Below are positions 25,509 to 34,449 of a DNA stretch of 64,000 bases, piece after piece (the stretch's first letter is position 1; each line of letters opens with the position of its first letter). The DNA is taken from positions 1 through 64,000 of the forward strand of contig JBLKOM010000002.1 in assembly GCA_047602755.1 (NCBI GenBank). Direction: 5' to 3'. Made by a program: the position numbers and the translations under genes. This DNA comes from JACJVV01 sp047602755. Lineage in GTDB: Archaea > Nanobdellota > Nanobdellia > Woesearchaeales > JACJVV01. The notes under the pieces were generated by a model. It was not told the DNA's origin, ran no database searches, and saw nothing but the letters and a program-made list of their open reading frames with translations.

Positions 25509-26906
25509 TTAATTTCCACCCATAAATTTACGCATCATAGGGTTCATATCCATCATATGCTGTTTAGCTATCTCTTCATAAATTTTATAGATAATCATAA
25601 CAGCAAGTAAGAGCCCTGTTCCACTACTCAATGAACCAAGCACATCAGCAATTGATGCTAAAAAACCAATAAGAATTGCACCCATTATTGTTAAAGGTTG
25701 AATGTATCGATTAAGCAATCTTTCTAATACACGTTGATCATTTCTAAACCCTGGTATTTGTAAACCATATGATGAAATTTGTTTCGCTTGATTTTTTGCA
25801 TCAAGTCCAGATGTTTGTACCCAAAAATATGAAAATATTACTGCTCCTGCAATCATAAATGACATATAAGATAATGAATGAGCAATATCCAATAATGTTA
25901 AATTACCTAACAATAATCGTTCAACTAAATTAGTAGGATAAATCCATGAAATAAATCCTGTCTCAGGTACATTATTAATATTAAAAGTTCCTAACCATGG
26001 ACGACCCCAATTTTGTAATAACCTGGCCCATAGTTGTATATTTGCCATTAATGCAGCGATTAAAATAACAGGAATAACAGAAGTATAAATAAAATTTAAT
26101 GGCCATCTTACACCATGTCCACGTATTCTTCCATAAGATAAAGGAATTTCAACTTTCATTGCTTGCGCATATACAGAAATTACAAAAACAAATATTGTTG
26201 CTAATATAGCACCAAAAGGTAATAATGCTTGTGTAGGGTCACCTGTTCCTAAAAATTGAAATATTTGTGGAAGTGCACCGGCACTTACATCTGGCTGAGT
26301 AATAGAAGGAAAGGGATTTAAAGCTTGCAAAAATAATTCTTGAGAAACCCCAGCTGCAATAAATAAACTTAAACCTGAACCAATTCCCCATTTACTTACA
26401 ACTTCGTCCATTAAGATAATGAGATAACCACCCATTATCAACTGAAAAACTAAAAATAATTCAAGTGAAAAATATAAAGATGTACCGACTAATTCAACAG
26501 CAGGTGCTAGACCCCCCATAAATACAAAAATGAACGATTCAAAAACTACAAAAAATATTGACATTAATTTTTGTAAAGATTGATACTGATTTTTACCTTC
26601 TGGAGTTGTTAAATCAAACTTAAGAATACCAGATCCATTAAGCAATTGTAATACGATACTACCAGTTACAATAGGACCAATACCTAAAGAGATTAAACTA
26701 CCAAAACTTGCCCCTAAAATAATTGAAAGATATTCAAACTGAGATAATTGATCTTGCCCTAATCCAAAAAGAGGTATATGACCAAGAATAAAAAATATTA
26801 CTAATATTATTAATGTCCATTTCAATTTTTCCTTAAAAGGTAGCCTTTTTTGAGTAGGCGCCTCTATTTCAGGAAGATAACTACTTAATGTTTCAATTAG
26901 TGTCAT
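25509..26906 (-). CDS. secY: Protein translocase subunit SecY
   Basis: 465 aa, ten predicted membrane helices forming the protein-conducting channel. Recognisable features: cytoplasmic N-terminus with LPEIEAPTQKRLPFKEKL, SLGIGPIVTGSIVLQLL in helix 2, plug region GQDQLSQFEYLSI, IPLSYGRIRGHG cytoplasmic loop and helix 10. The start overlaps the L15 stop by 14 nt. It is the last gene of the superoperon, as in most archaea; adk, which often follows, is absent. Confidence 0.96.
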   Translation of the reverse strand: MTLIETLSSYLPEIEAPTQKRLPFKEKLKWTLIILVIFFILGHIPLFGLGQDQLSQFEYLSIILGASFGSLISLGIGPIVTGSIVLQLLNGSGILKFDLTTPEGKNQYQSLQKLMSIFFVVFESFIFVFMGGLAPAVELVGTSLYFSLELFLVFQLIMGGYLIILMDEVVSKWGIGSGLSLFIAAGVSQELFLQALNPFPSITQPDVSAGALPQIFQFLGTGDPTQALLPFGAILATIFVFVISVYAQAMKVEIPLSYGRIRGHGVRWPLNFIYTSVIPVILIAALMANIQLWARLLQNWGRPWLGTFNINNVPETGFISWIYPTNLVERLLLGNLTLLDIAHSLSYMSFMIAGAVIFSYFWVQTSGLDAKNQAKQISSYGLQIPGFRNDQRVLERLLNRYIQPLTIMGAILIGFLASIADVLGSLSSGTGLLLAVMIIYKIYEEIAKQHMMDMNPMMRKFMGGN

Positions 26907-27333
26907 TTTCGTTAATAGTCTCAGAGGTATTATTATTTGAAATTATAATTACTTTACCTTTTACAGCATTAATTTTATCAATAGCCTTAGGTGAAGCTTT
27001 TTCAACTGTAACAACAAAAGGTTTCAATACTTTACCAGCACCTAATAATTTTGAAATTCCTTTTTCAGACAAATTGATTTCTAAAGAATTTGATATTTTT
27101 TCAAGATCACTAACATTTACTGCAGAATGTGAAGCTTTAGATTTAGATTTAAAACCATACATCCCAAACCAAGTAGCATCTGACCAATAAGAAGGTTTTT
27201 TTGCATCGCCTCTCTTACCAGAACCTGCATTACCTCGGCCGCCTCTATTTCCTGCTCCTCTACGCTTTTTCATAGAACCCCCACCATGAGTTTTACTTCC
27301 ACGTAGTCTAGTTACTTTTTTTCGTTTTGCCAT
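26893..27333 (-). CDS. rpl15: Ribosomal protein L15 (uL15)
   Basis: 146 aa large-subunit protein. The Gly/Arg-rich N-terminus (TRLRGSKTHGGGSMKKRRGAG, split by glycine runs) and the C-terminal L18e/L15 fold with LGAGKVLKPFVVTVEKAS are diagnostic. Ends with a short acidic tail. Sits between L30 (2-bp gap) and secY (14-nt overlap). Confidence 0.95.
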   Translation of the reverse strand: MAKRKKVTRLRGSKTHGGGSMKKRRGAGNRGGRGNAGSGKRGDAKKPSYWSDATWFGMYGFKSKSKASHSAVNVSDLEKISNSLEINLSEKGISKLLGAGKVLKPFVVTVEKASPKAIDKINAVKGKVIIISNNNTSETINENDTN

Positions 27334-27335
27334 TT

Positions 27336-27671
27336 TTACTTAGACATCTTTAATAAAAGATTATTAATTTTTTCTCCTCTATAACCTAAAGCCCCTCCAA
27401 CTGAAAAAGCTTTTTTAATACCTTTTCTTTCAAATCCTCCTCTTGGAGGATGTAAAGTATATACTTTTTCAGAGGAATACTTTTTCTCCATTTCTGAATC
27501 AAGTTCACCCCATGTAACATAATCTTTAACTTTTTTTAAAGCTCCCATATTACTTGGTGTATTATCTAATAGAACCATCATATTTTGATTAACAAGATTT
27601 AAAGAAGTCAAAGTATTATTTATAGAACAATTAACTCTTCCTCCCCTTATTCTAATTGCAGCGATTTTCAT
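27336..27671 (-). CDS. rpl30: Ribosomal protein L30 (uL30)
   Basis: 111 aa. N-terminal IAAIRIRGGRVNCS and the archaeal C-terminal extension with LHPPRGGFERKGIK, as in eukaryotic L7. The start overlaps the S5 stop by 4 nt. Confidence 0.93.
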   Translation of the reverse strand: MKIAAIRIRGGRVNCSINNTLTSLNLVNQNMMVLLDNTPSNMGALKKVKDYVTWGELDSEMEKKYSSEKVYTLHPPRGGFERKGIKKAFSVGGALGYRGEKINNLLLKMSK

Positions 27672-28501
27672 AGTTTATTACCTTTTACGATTGATAATTC
27701 TTTTTCTTTTGATGATGATATTTTCATTTTATTTAAATTTTTCAAAGCTTCAACACAAGCTAAAACTAAATTTAACTTAGTACCTGTCTGACCATTTGTT
27801 TTACTCCATATATCTTTAATTCCTGCTAATTCTAATATTTTCTTACACTCTTTTTCAATAATCAAACCTTTTCCTACAGGTGCAGGCATTAATGTGATTT
27901 CAACAGATCCACATTTTCCCTTTACTGCAAATGGGATTGAATGTGGTTCATTAGTTGAAGAAAGCCAACTTCCTGAACCCCTAATTATTGGAAACAAGCT
28001 TAATTTAGCTTTCCTTAAAGCTTTTTCTCTTGCAGGAACTGTTTCTTTTGCTTTTGCATACCCAACGCCAACATATCCATTACGATTACCAACTACTGCC
28101 ATAGTTGCAAAACTTGGTTTATTACCTTCTTTTGTCTTCTTTTGTGTTTGCTTGAATATACGTCTTGCACCACCACCAAACTTTCCTTTACTTTGTCCAA
28201 CAAGTAATAATTCTGATTCTAAACCTGGAAATAAATGATCTATTATCTCAACTTCAAGAATTTTTTTCCCTGTTTCATAAATCTCATCAACAGAAGTTAT
28301 TTCGCCTGATTTTATTTTTCTACCTATTTCAGTTTTTGGTTTCCATGCTAATAGTTTTTCTTCTTGATGCCTTTTAATATTCTCTTGTTCAATTGCTTCT
28401 TCATCTAATTCTTTAATATTAAGAGTATCTTTTTTAGCATCTAATTTAACATCGTCATCAGCTAAATCTTCAGTGATAATATCTTCTTTTGTATCAGTCA
28501 T
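27668..28501 (-). CDS. rps5: Ribosomal protein S5 (uS5) with acidic N-terminal extension
   Basis: 277 aa, against about 210-230 in most archaea. The S5 double-stranded RNA-binding domain (LLVGQSKGKFGGGARRIF, NRNGYVGVGYAKAKE) and C-terminal domain (LMPAPVGKGLI) are normal. The first 45 residues are an acidic low-complexity extension (TEDLADDDVKLDAKKD). Overlaps L18 by 1 nt and L30 by 4 nt. Confidence 0.95.
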   Translation of the reverse strand: MTDTKEDIITEDLADDDVKLDAKKDTLNIKELDEEAIEQENIKRHQEEKLLAWKPKTEIGRKIKSGEITSVDEIYETGKKILEVEIIDHLFPGLESELLLVGQSKGKFGGGARRIFKQTQKKTKEGNKPSFATMAVVGNRNGYVGVGYAKAKETVPAREKALRKAKLSLFPIIRGSGSWLSSTNEPHSIPFAVKGKCGSVEITLMPAPVGKGLIIEKECKKILELAGIKDIWSKTNGQTGTKLNLVLACVEALKNLNKMKISSSKEKELSIVKGNKL

Positions 28502-29055
28502 TAATTTACACCTTCTATCTTAGATTTTATTTCATTAAAATGAGTACTCATTTCCTCAGGTTTAAAATTTCGTTTTTTATACCCTGAAAAAATCTTTTCA
28601 TAATTTTCTTTTGATAATGATTTCACATAATTAACTACATGTTCTCCTTTAATTCGTTCTTCCTCTGGATACATACTTTCATCAACAGGAACTTCAAGAC
28701 CAGCATCATTAGCTCCTTTAACCAATGAATAAATCTTTGAATGTGTTACAGATCTCTTAAGACCTATATCCAAAACTGCTTTCTTAACTTTTGTTTTTTT
28801 AGCAATTAACATTCCCAATAAATATGCTGCAGAAAGATTAGTTAATGAACCTTTCCAACCTAAATCTGCAATATGTTTTGTAGACACAGCAGATAATATT
28901 TTATCTCCTTCTGGTGAATACTCAACTATTTGTACTGTTATATTTTTAAGACTAACTCTAACTACTAATCTTGGTAATCCTGATTTTAAAAGATTTAATC
29001 TTTTATTATAATCAGTTTTTTCTTTCCTACGATAATTTCTATGCTGTCTTGACAT
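28501..29055 (-). CDS. rpl18: Ribosomal protein L18 (uL18)
   Basis: 184 aa 5S rRNA-binding protein with the longer archaeal/eukaryotic form. YRRKEKTDYNKRL and RLVVRVSLKNITVQIV at the N-terminus, then VLDIGLKRSVTHSKIY. The C-terminal 40 residues are the archaeal extension. Start overlaps the L19e stop by 17 nt. Confidence 0.95.
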   Translation of the reverse strand: MSRQHRNYRRKEKTDYNKRLNLLKSGLPRLVVRVSLKNITVQIVEYSPEGDKILSAVSTKHIADLGWKGSLTNLSAAYLLGMLIAKKTKVKKAVLDIGLKRSVTHSKIYSLVKGANDAGLEVPVDESMYPEEERIKGEHVVNYVKSLSKENYEKIFSGYKKRNFKPEEMSTHFNEIKSKIEGVN

Positions 29056-29503
29056 TTTTCATCAGTTTATTTTCATTCAAATAAGTCTTTAGGTGTCTTT
29101 CACTTCTAAAATAACCACCTTTAGCTTTTTTTGATAATGATACATATACACTATTATCAATTTTATCTCTTGATTTTAATGATTTTAATAAACTCCTTTG
29201 CTTTCTAATCCTATTAATCCATTGCTCTTTATCACTATTACGAGCATTAGCTGTACCTTTTCTAGAACCATACCCTTTACGTAAACCTTTTCTTTTTTGA
29301 ACTAAATTTTTTCTGGCCCGAGCGCGTGAACTACCAGGTGAATGTTTTTGCCCTATAACTCCTGTCCCAATCAAACCTTTAATATCAGCTTTAGTAATAG
29401 CTTCTTTTATTTCTTGCAAACTATCTACATCAAACTTAACTTTTTCAGGAGCACATTTTAATATTTGTGATGCTAATTTTCGTTGTAATTTTAAATTAAC
29501 CAT
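29039..29503 (-). CDS. rpl19e: Ribosomal protein L19e (eL19)
   Basis: 154 aa helical archaeal/eukaryotic protein. LQRKLASQILKCAPEKVKFD and the Arg-rich RKGLRKGYGSRKGTANAR are diagnostic. Overlaps L18 by 17 nt, 2 bp from L32e. Confidence 0.95.
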   Translation of the reverse strand: MVNLKLQRKLASQILKCAPEKVKFDVDSLQEIKEAITKADIKGLIGTGVIGQKHSPGSSRARARKNLVQKRKGLRKGYGSRKGTANARNSDKEQWINRIRKQRSLLKSLKSRDKIDNSVYVSLSKKAKGGYFRSERHLKTYLNENKLMKNVKTA

Positions 29504-29505
29504 TT

Positions 29506-30057
29506 TTATATTCCTTCTTTTCTAGTTAAAACTTTATCCATTTCTTTTTTTTCAATCTCTTTTTTGTCATCATCAGAGATAGATTCTTTATCTTTATCAG
29601 TATTAGCTTCTTTTGAAGATGAACTTTGTTTTTTATCTTCTTCTTTCTTTATTTTATCTTTAATTTCTTTTTGTTTTTGCTCTTTCTTTTTAATTCTTGC
29701 TTGCTTTAACTCTTTTCTTTGCTTCAAATTAAGTTCCACTTTTGAAATATAATCACTCTTAACATTTAGTATATTAATTTTCAATTCATTTGCTTTTTTT
29801 ATAATATCGACTCGTTTTCTAGTACCAAGATTAGCACTTAACAAAACATTTGAACCTGTTTTAACCAACAATAAATCATTTATATTAGTAATTAATGGTA
29901 ACGGCTTTTTTGATGCCTTACCATATCCTATACTTACCTTACCTACATATCCTCTATGAGCAAGTCTAACTTTATTATGAAGTCCTTTTGGCCTTCTCCA
30001 TGAAGTAGTTAATTTCTTCAATTTATGACTATTGTATCTTGGAAATTCTTTTGACAT
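29506..30057 (-). CDS. rpl32e: Ribosomal protein L32e (eL32) with charged tail
   Basis: 183 aa; the folded core occupies about the first 120 residues (FPRYNSHKLKKLTTSWRRPK, then KVSIGYGKASKK). The remaining 60 residues are Lys/Glu/Ser repeats, a low-complexity tail not expected in a compact L32e. The core lies in the usual place between L6 and L19e. Confidence 0.94.
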   Translation of the reverse strand: MSKEFPRYNSHKLKKLTTSWRRPKGLHNKVRLAHRGYVGKVSIGYGKASKKPLPLITNINDLLLVKTGSNVLLSANLGTRKRVDIIKKANELKINILNVKSDYISKVELNLKQRKELKQARIKKKEQKQKEIKDKIKKEEDKKQSSSSKEANTDKDKESISDDDKKEIEKKEMDKVLTRKEGI

Positions 30058-30059
30058 TT

Positions 30060-30605
30060 TTAAACAGCCCTTCCAGCTTTATTAATTATATATATACCAT
30101 CCTGAAATATTCTTCGATCACGATTAGTTATTCGTGTTAGTTGCTCAATATCACCAGCTTGCTGTGATACTAATTCAAGATCTGTACCTGATACTTCAAT
30201 AATATCACCTTTTACTTCAACTTTAGTGTTTTTTTTAAGATCCAAAACACGAGGTACTTTTTCACCAAGCAAGTTTTTCACAGATAATTTATTACCTTGA
30301 ACTGCTACAGTCATTGGAAAATGACTTGCACAAATCTTTAATTGATAAACAAAACCTTCATTTGCACCTTGTATCATATTTTTAATATGCGCTTTAATTG
30401 TTTGAAGATTTCTTCTATCATATACACTATAATTATTACATGTTATCAAAAGATTTTTTCCTTCTTTAGCAAAAACAAAACGAGGCATTTTGTAAATTTT
30501 CACAACTTCACCTAATTTACCTTTTATAGTAATCTTTTGCCCATCTAAAACTAAATCAACCCCTTCAGGAATTTCTATTAGTTCTTTAAAATCTTTGATT
30601 TTCAT
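30060..30605 (-). CDS. rpl6: Ribosomal protein L6 (uL6)
   Basis: 181 aa, two tandem L6 folds. Early IPEGVDLVLDGQKITIKGKL and NMIQGANEGFVYQLKIC, ending IFQDGIYIINKAGR. Normal archaeal length. Two-bp gap to L32e and 10 bp from S8. Confidence 0.95.
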   Translation of the reverse strand: MKIKDFKELIEIPEGVDLVLDGQKITIKGKLGEVVKIYKMPRFVFAKEGKNLLITCNNYSVYDRRNLQTIKAHIKNMIQGANEGFVYQLKICASHFPMTVAVQGNKLSVKNLLGEKVPRVLDLKKNTKVEVKGDIIEVSGTDLELVSQQAGDIEQLTRITNRDRRIFQDGIYIINKAGRAV

Positions 30606-30615
30606 AATAAATACT

Positions 30616-31008
30616 TTAATAGCAATACGCTATTAACTTTCCTCCAATTTTTTTACTCTTTGCATCAGCATTAGTAATCAAACCTTGTGAAGTTGATATA
30701 ACTAATAAACCAAACGATTTAGCAGGAAGATATCGTTGTTCAAATTTCTCAATATCATCATATGTAACTTTAAATCGAGGCTTAATTGCTCCTACTTTAT
30801 TTATTTGTGATTTTAATTTAATAATTGCTGAAATTTTATTTCGTATTTCAGCATAATCTACACCTTCGATATAATCTTCTTTTTGAAGTATTTCTAACAC
30901 AGACTTTATTAGATTTGAAACTACTGAAACTTCAACATTCTTTTTTGAAACTTTTTCAGCATTATTTATTTTAGATAAACATGCCGATAGTGGATCGTTA
31001 TTAACCAT
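30616..31008 (-). CDS. rps8: Ribosomal protein S8 (uS8)
   Basis: 130 aa. NDPLSACLSKINNAEK at the N-terminus, ISTSQGLITNADAKSKKIGG near the C-terminus; binds helix 21 of 16S rRNA. A GAGGAT Shine-Dalgarno site precedes the ATG. Confidence 0.95.
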   Translation of the reverse strand: MVNNDPLSACLSKINNAEKVSKKNVEVSVVSNLIKSVLEILQKEDYIEGVDYAEIRNKISAIIKLKSQINKVGAIKPRFKVTYDDIEKFEQRYLPAKSFGLLVISTSQGLITNADAKSKKIGGKLIAYCY

Positions 31009-31017
31009 TTTTTATCC

Positions 31018-31248
31018 TCAATTATATTTTTTGAATCCTATTTTTGTTGCAACATCTCTAAAACATTGTCGACATAAATTAAGACCATATTTACTAATAT
31101 GCCCTCTTATGCGGCCACATCTTTTACATTTTTTTAAACTAATACCACAACTTCTTTTTTTAGGGGAATTATGCTTTATATATTTTTCAAGAACAGGTTG
31201 TTTAACCTTTAACTGCTTGAAAACCTTTTTATGATTGCTTGTTGTCAT
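31018..31248 (-). CDS. rps14: Ribosomal protein S14 (uS14), zinc-binding
   Basis: 76 aa. Two Cys pairs, CKRC and CRQC, with GRIRGHISKYGLNLCRQCF between, form the zinc ribbon of archaeal S14. The first 30 residues are a basic extension somewhat longer than the minimal 55-residue form. Overlaps L5 by 4 nt. Confidence 0.94.
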   Translation of the reverse strand: MTTSNHKKVFKQLKVKQPVLEKYIKHNSPKKRSCGISLKKCKRCGRIRGHISKYGLNLCRQCFRDVATKIGFKKYN

Positions 31249-31739
31249 TCGGAAATATCAACTCCATAATTTTGTTTCATAAACTCAATTGCTTCATCTT
31301 GATTAATCAAATGTTTTTTACCTATTTTTTTTCCTTTATGCTTAATTGCAAAACCTTTTCGCATTAAAGTGATACATACCTGAAATCCAATAATTCCTAT
31401 TTCAGGATCATACTCTAAATCTGGTACATCAATATATTCATGTATCCCAAAACTAACATTACCAGATGAATCAAAACAAGACTTCTTTAAAGTATTATTT
31501 TTTGCTTTTAAAAATTTCTGAATTAATCCTTTTATTTGTTCTTTATTTCGTAAAGTAATCTTAGTTCCAATTGGTAAACCTGGCCTAACTCCCCAAGATG
31601 GAATTCTTTTAGTAGTAATTGTTTTGATTGGATCAATACCTGTAATATTCTTTAACAATTTCATTCCTTTATCTAGTAAAGACTGATCCTTTCCTGCTCC
31701 AACATTCAATGTCAATTTTTCTACATCTATTTCTCTCAT
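31245..31739 (-). CDS. rpl5: Ribosomal protein L5 (uL5)
   Basis: 164 aa 5S rRNA-binding protein. LTLNVGAGKDQSLLDKGMKL, then TTKRIPSWGVRPGLPIGTKI and DLEYDPEIGIIG. Overlaps S4e and S14 by 4 nt each. Confidence 0.95.
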   Translation of the reverse strand: MREIDVEKLTLNVGAGKDQSLLDKGMKLLKNITGIDPIKTITTKRIPSWGVRPGLPIGTKITLRNKEQIKGLIQKFLKAKNNTLKKSCFDSSGNVSFGIHEYIDVPDLEYDPEIGIIGFQVCITLMRKGFAIKHKGKKIGKKHLINQDEAIEFMKQNYGVDISE

Positions 31740-32428
31740 TCTATTTTCAACTCTGATTTTCCTTTACCTAATACAAAAACAAACTTTTTCAAAGTTTGAA
31801 ACAACTGATTATCATTTGTTTTAAATATAATACTATTATCCATTATTTTATCAATAACACCAGTACTACCAATGTGTTTTCCACCTAATAATAAAATAAA
31901 ACTGCCTTCAGCCAACTCTAAACTTTTTTCAACTTTTTGATCAGGGACCTTTATTAACAATGAACTTGATACAACATATGAATCTTTATCAACTAATATG
32001 TTCCTTCCATCTAACGTATTTAATTGAACTTTACCTTTTTTAACTTTAGTTTTCCCAATAATTTTAGATAACCGATAATCCTTCTCTTTATTATCAATAT
32101 CTAATAATTTTAATTTCCCTCGTTTATCTAAAACAATTCTTTTATTAAGTTTTAAATCGGGAAAAGATAATACATCCATGAAACCAACTGAATAATGTAC
32201 ATCTTTGATTATACGTCCGTTAACCAAACATTTACCTGCATTCAATATTGACTTAACTTCTTTTGTTGTTTTTGCATATTTTAATTCTTGCTTAATAAAA
32301 TGATTAATTGACATACCTAATTCTAAGGAATGTGCACCAGGGTTAGGCCTAGTTGTAAAGATTGTTTCTTTACGTAATATGTTCCATGTTTTTGGTGTTG
32401 CTAAATTTTTAAGATGTTTTTTTACCAT
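31736..32428 (-). CDS. rps4e: Ribosomal protein S4e (eS4)
   Basis: 230 aa. N-terminal HLKNLATPKTWNI, S4-like RNA-binding domain with GKCLVNGRIIKDVHYSVG, central domain, and a C-terminal KOW region (LLGGKHIGSTGVI). Overlaps L24 by 20 nt. Confidence 0.95.
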   Translation of the reverse strand: MVKKHLKNLATPKTWNILRKETIFTTRPNPGAHSLELGMSINHFIKQELKYAKTTKEVKSILNAGKCLVNGRIIKDVHYSVGFMDVLSFPDLKLNKRIVLDKRGKLKLLDIDNKEKDYRLSKIIGKTKVKKGKVQLNTLDGRNILVDKDSYVVSSSLLIKVPDQKVEKSLELAEGSFILLLGGKHIGSTGVIDKIMDNSIIFKTNDNQLFQTLKKFVFVLGKGKSELKIE

Positions 32429-32795
32429 TTTTGCTCATTCTCTTTTTATCTGATAAATCTAATTCAGTTAATTGTAAATTTGAAGGCTCTAAAGGAATTA
32501 AAGTTTTAGTACCATCCTTTCTAAGCATTTCGATCCCATTAACATAAATTTTAACATATTTCAACGATATTCGGTCAATTTTACCTACTTTACCTTTGTG
32601 TTGACCACGCATTACCTTAATTTTATCTCCCTTACGTGCACGTAAAGATCTAAAAGTATATTTCTTCCGTAAATCTTTACTAAGATTTACTGATAGGAAT
32701 TTACCTGAAACATGCAAAGCTGCATTATACCTATACTTTCTCTGTTTTCGAGGTTGTTTACTCGAATTCCATGAATTTACAAAACTTTTTTTCAT
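32409..32795 (-). CDS. rpl24: Ribosomal protein L24 (uL24)
   Basis: 128 aa archaeal form. SSKQPRKQRKYRYNAALHV and the KOW motif VMRGQHKGKVGKIDRIS. C-terminus is a short Lys-rich tail overlapping the S4e start. Confidence 0.95.
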   Translation of the reverse strand: MKKSFVNSWNSSKQPRKQRKYRYNAALHVSGKFLSVNLSKDLRKKYTFRSLRARKGDKIKVMRGQHKGKVGKIDRISLKYVKIYVNGIEMLRKDGTKTLIPLEPSNLQLTELDLSDKKRMSKNGKKTS

Positions 32796-32797
32796 TT

Positions 32798-33199
32798 TTA
32801 TACCGTTAATTTAGCCAATTTTGCAATAGGTGAAAATCTTTCACATACTTCTTTTGCAACTGGTCCTTTTATCATTGTCCCTTTTGGATTCCCTTTTCTA
32901 TCTTTAAGTATTATACATGAATTGTCTTCAAATTTAATTCGCATTCCATTAGGACGCCTATATTCTTTTTTCTGACGAACTATTACAGCAAAAAAAACTT
33001 GTTTTCGAACATCTTGTTTACCTGATTTAACAGATACTTGAATCAAATCTGCAACACCACCAGCAGGTTTTCTACCTTTAACAGTTTTAGCGCCAACAAC
33101 AGACGTAACCTTAACAATCTTAGCACCTGAATTATCACAAGTTTCCATAACTGTTCCTAATTGGATACCCTTAGTAATTGATGCTTTTATTGATTTCAT
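32798..33199 (-). CDS. rpl14: Ribosomal protein L14 (uL14)
   Basis: 133 aa, beta-barrel core protein at the subunit interface. GTVMETCDNSGAKIVKVTSV and VIVRQKKEYRRPNGMRIKF are diagnostic, ending with the family's usual SPIAKLA. Confidence 0.96.
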   Translation of the reverse strand: MKSIKASITKGIQLGTVMETCDNSGAKIVKVTSVVGAKTVKGRKPAGGVADLIQVSVKSGKQDVRKQVFFAVIVRQKKEYRRPNGMRIKFEDNSCIILKDRKGNPKGTMIKGPVAKEVCERFSPIAKLAKLTV

Positions 33200-33210
33200 T
33201 TTTTATACAC

Positions 33211-33693
33211 CTAAATATTGACATCAGTTTTTTCAATTTCTTTTGTACTCTTATTATCTTCATTTGAATCATGTAATTTAGTAGATTTTTTTCCATCTGC
33301 AACTTTTTTATCATCATTTATTGATTCTTGTTTAATTGCATATTCTTTTGAATGCCCTAAATTTTTGATAACAACAAAATTCTTTGTTTTGCTTAATGGT
33401 TTACATTCAGCTATAATTACTTCATCTCCCACTTGTGCGTTAATCACTTCAGGATTATGAGCTGCAACTTTAGTACGTTTAACCATAAATCGTTCATATT
33501 TTTTAACATAATGCTGTGAAGACCATGCAACTTTAACAGAACGATGTGTATCCATTGAAACAATAATACCTGTAAAGATTTTCCCTCTTAATTTAAGTCC
33601 ACCTGTAAAAGGACACTTACTATCTTTTCTTTTTGGAATTACCTTAATGTTCATTTTTTGTTCTTTTAATATTTGTGCTAAAGTGTTACTCAT
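33211..33693 (-). CDS. rps17: Ribosomal protein S17 (uS17) with charged tail
   Basis: 160 aa. The OB-fold core (about 10-110) contains KCPFTGGLKLRGKIFTG and RYxVKRTKVAAHNPE-like sequence (here MVKRTKVAAHNPEV). The last 40 residues are a Lys/Asp/Ser-rich tail absent from compact S17. GAGGAT precedes the ATG; overlaps Rnp1 by 8 nt. Confidence 0.94.
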   Translation of the reverse strand: MSNTLAQILKEQKMNIKVIPKRKDSKCPFTGGLKLRGKIFTGIIVSMDTHRSVKVAWSSQHYVKKYERFMVKRTKVAAHNPEVINAQVGDEVIIAECKPLSKTKNFVVIKNLGHSKEYAIKQESINDDKKVADGKKSTKLHDSNEDNKSTKEIEKTDVNI

Positions 33694-33949
33694 TTTTTAT
33701 CCTCATTTTAATTCGATCTTCAGGAGCTTTTAATATTTGATCTCCAGTAATAATCACTGAATTTATTTCAAAGATTATTTGATTCTTAATTATTTGGTAA
33801 ATTTTATCGCCTGAATCAACTATAAGCAAATTCTTAGTTTCATCAATTATTTTACCTTTCAAACCAACCAATGATTGATTTGAACTTTTTTTGATTTGGA
33901 TTCGCTCTCCAATAAAACATTTTGTCAATGTTTTTAATTTTATATTCAT
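33686..33949 (-). CDS. rnp1: RNase P protein component 1 (Rpp29/Pop4)
   Basis: 87 aa Sm-like barrel. CFIGERIQIKKSSNQSLVGL and GKIIDETKNLLIVD match the archaeal Rpp29 fold, which binds RNase P RNA with Rpp21 for tRNA 5' maturation. It keeps its conserved archaeal position between SUI1 and S17. Confidence 0.9.
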   Translation of the reverse strand: MNIKLKTLTKCFIGERIQIKKSSNQSLVGLKGKIIDETKNLLIVDSGDKIYQIIKNQIIFEINSVIITGDQILKAPEDRIKMRIKNE

Positions 33950-34258
33950 TTACTTTACAATAATTGTTTGTTCAGCAAATCCCTGAGCAATCAGGAATTC
34001 TTTCATTTTATGACGATGATCACCTTGAAGTTCAACTGTATCTGATTTAAATGAACCACCACAAGCAAATTTGTTTTTTAACTTTTTAGTTAATTCCTTT
34101 GCATCAATTTCTTTGTCATTTAAACCCTTAATAACTGTATATTGTTTACCAAACTTACGTTTTTCAAGCTCAACTAATATTTGCTGATCTTGCTTGGTAA
34201 TGTTTTCCCAAACACTTAATTCTTTCGGTAATCCAGTTATTGGATCTATTTCAACCAT
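33950..34258 (-). CDS. Translation initiation factor aIF1 (SUI1)
   Basis: 102 aa. The SUI1/eIF1 fold that monitors start-codon fidelity in the 30S P site. FGKQYTVIKGLND, KKLKNKFACGGSFK and VELQGDHRHKMKEFL are hallmark segments. Overlaps L29 by 8 nt and abuts rnp1. Confidence 0.95.
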   Translation of the reverse strand: MVEIDPITGLPKELSVWENITKQDQQILVELEKRKFGKQYTVIKGLNDKEIDAKELTKKLKNKFACGGSFKSDTVELQGDHRHKMKEFLIAQGFAEQTIIVK

Positions 34259-34448
34259 TGTTCTCCTTGTTTTTTATTTCTTGCTTCAATCTAGCAATAT
34301 CTCTTTTTGTATTTCTCACCAATGCAGGACTTTTAATTGTTGCACCTGATGAAATTTGAGTATTATATTTAACCATTTCCATTTCTAATTCTGAAAGCTT
34401 TTTCATAAGATCAGTTTTATTCAACTCTCGAATTTGTTTAGCTTTCAT
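34251..34448 (-). CDS. rpl29: Ribosomal protein L29 (uL29)
   Basis: 65 aa helical hairpin. LRELN-like start (KQIRELNKTDLMKKLSELEM) and RNTKRDIARLKQEI. Located near the peptide exit tunnel. One-bp gap to S3. Confidence 0.94.
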   Translation of the reverse strand: MKAKQIRELNKTDLMKKLSELEMEMVKYNTQISSGATIKSPALVRNTKRDIARLKQEIKNKENNG

Positions 34449-34449
34449 T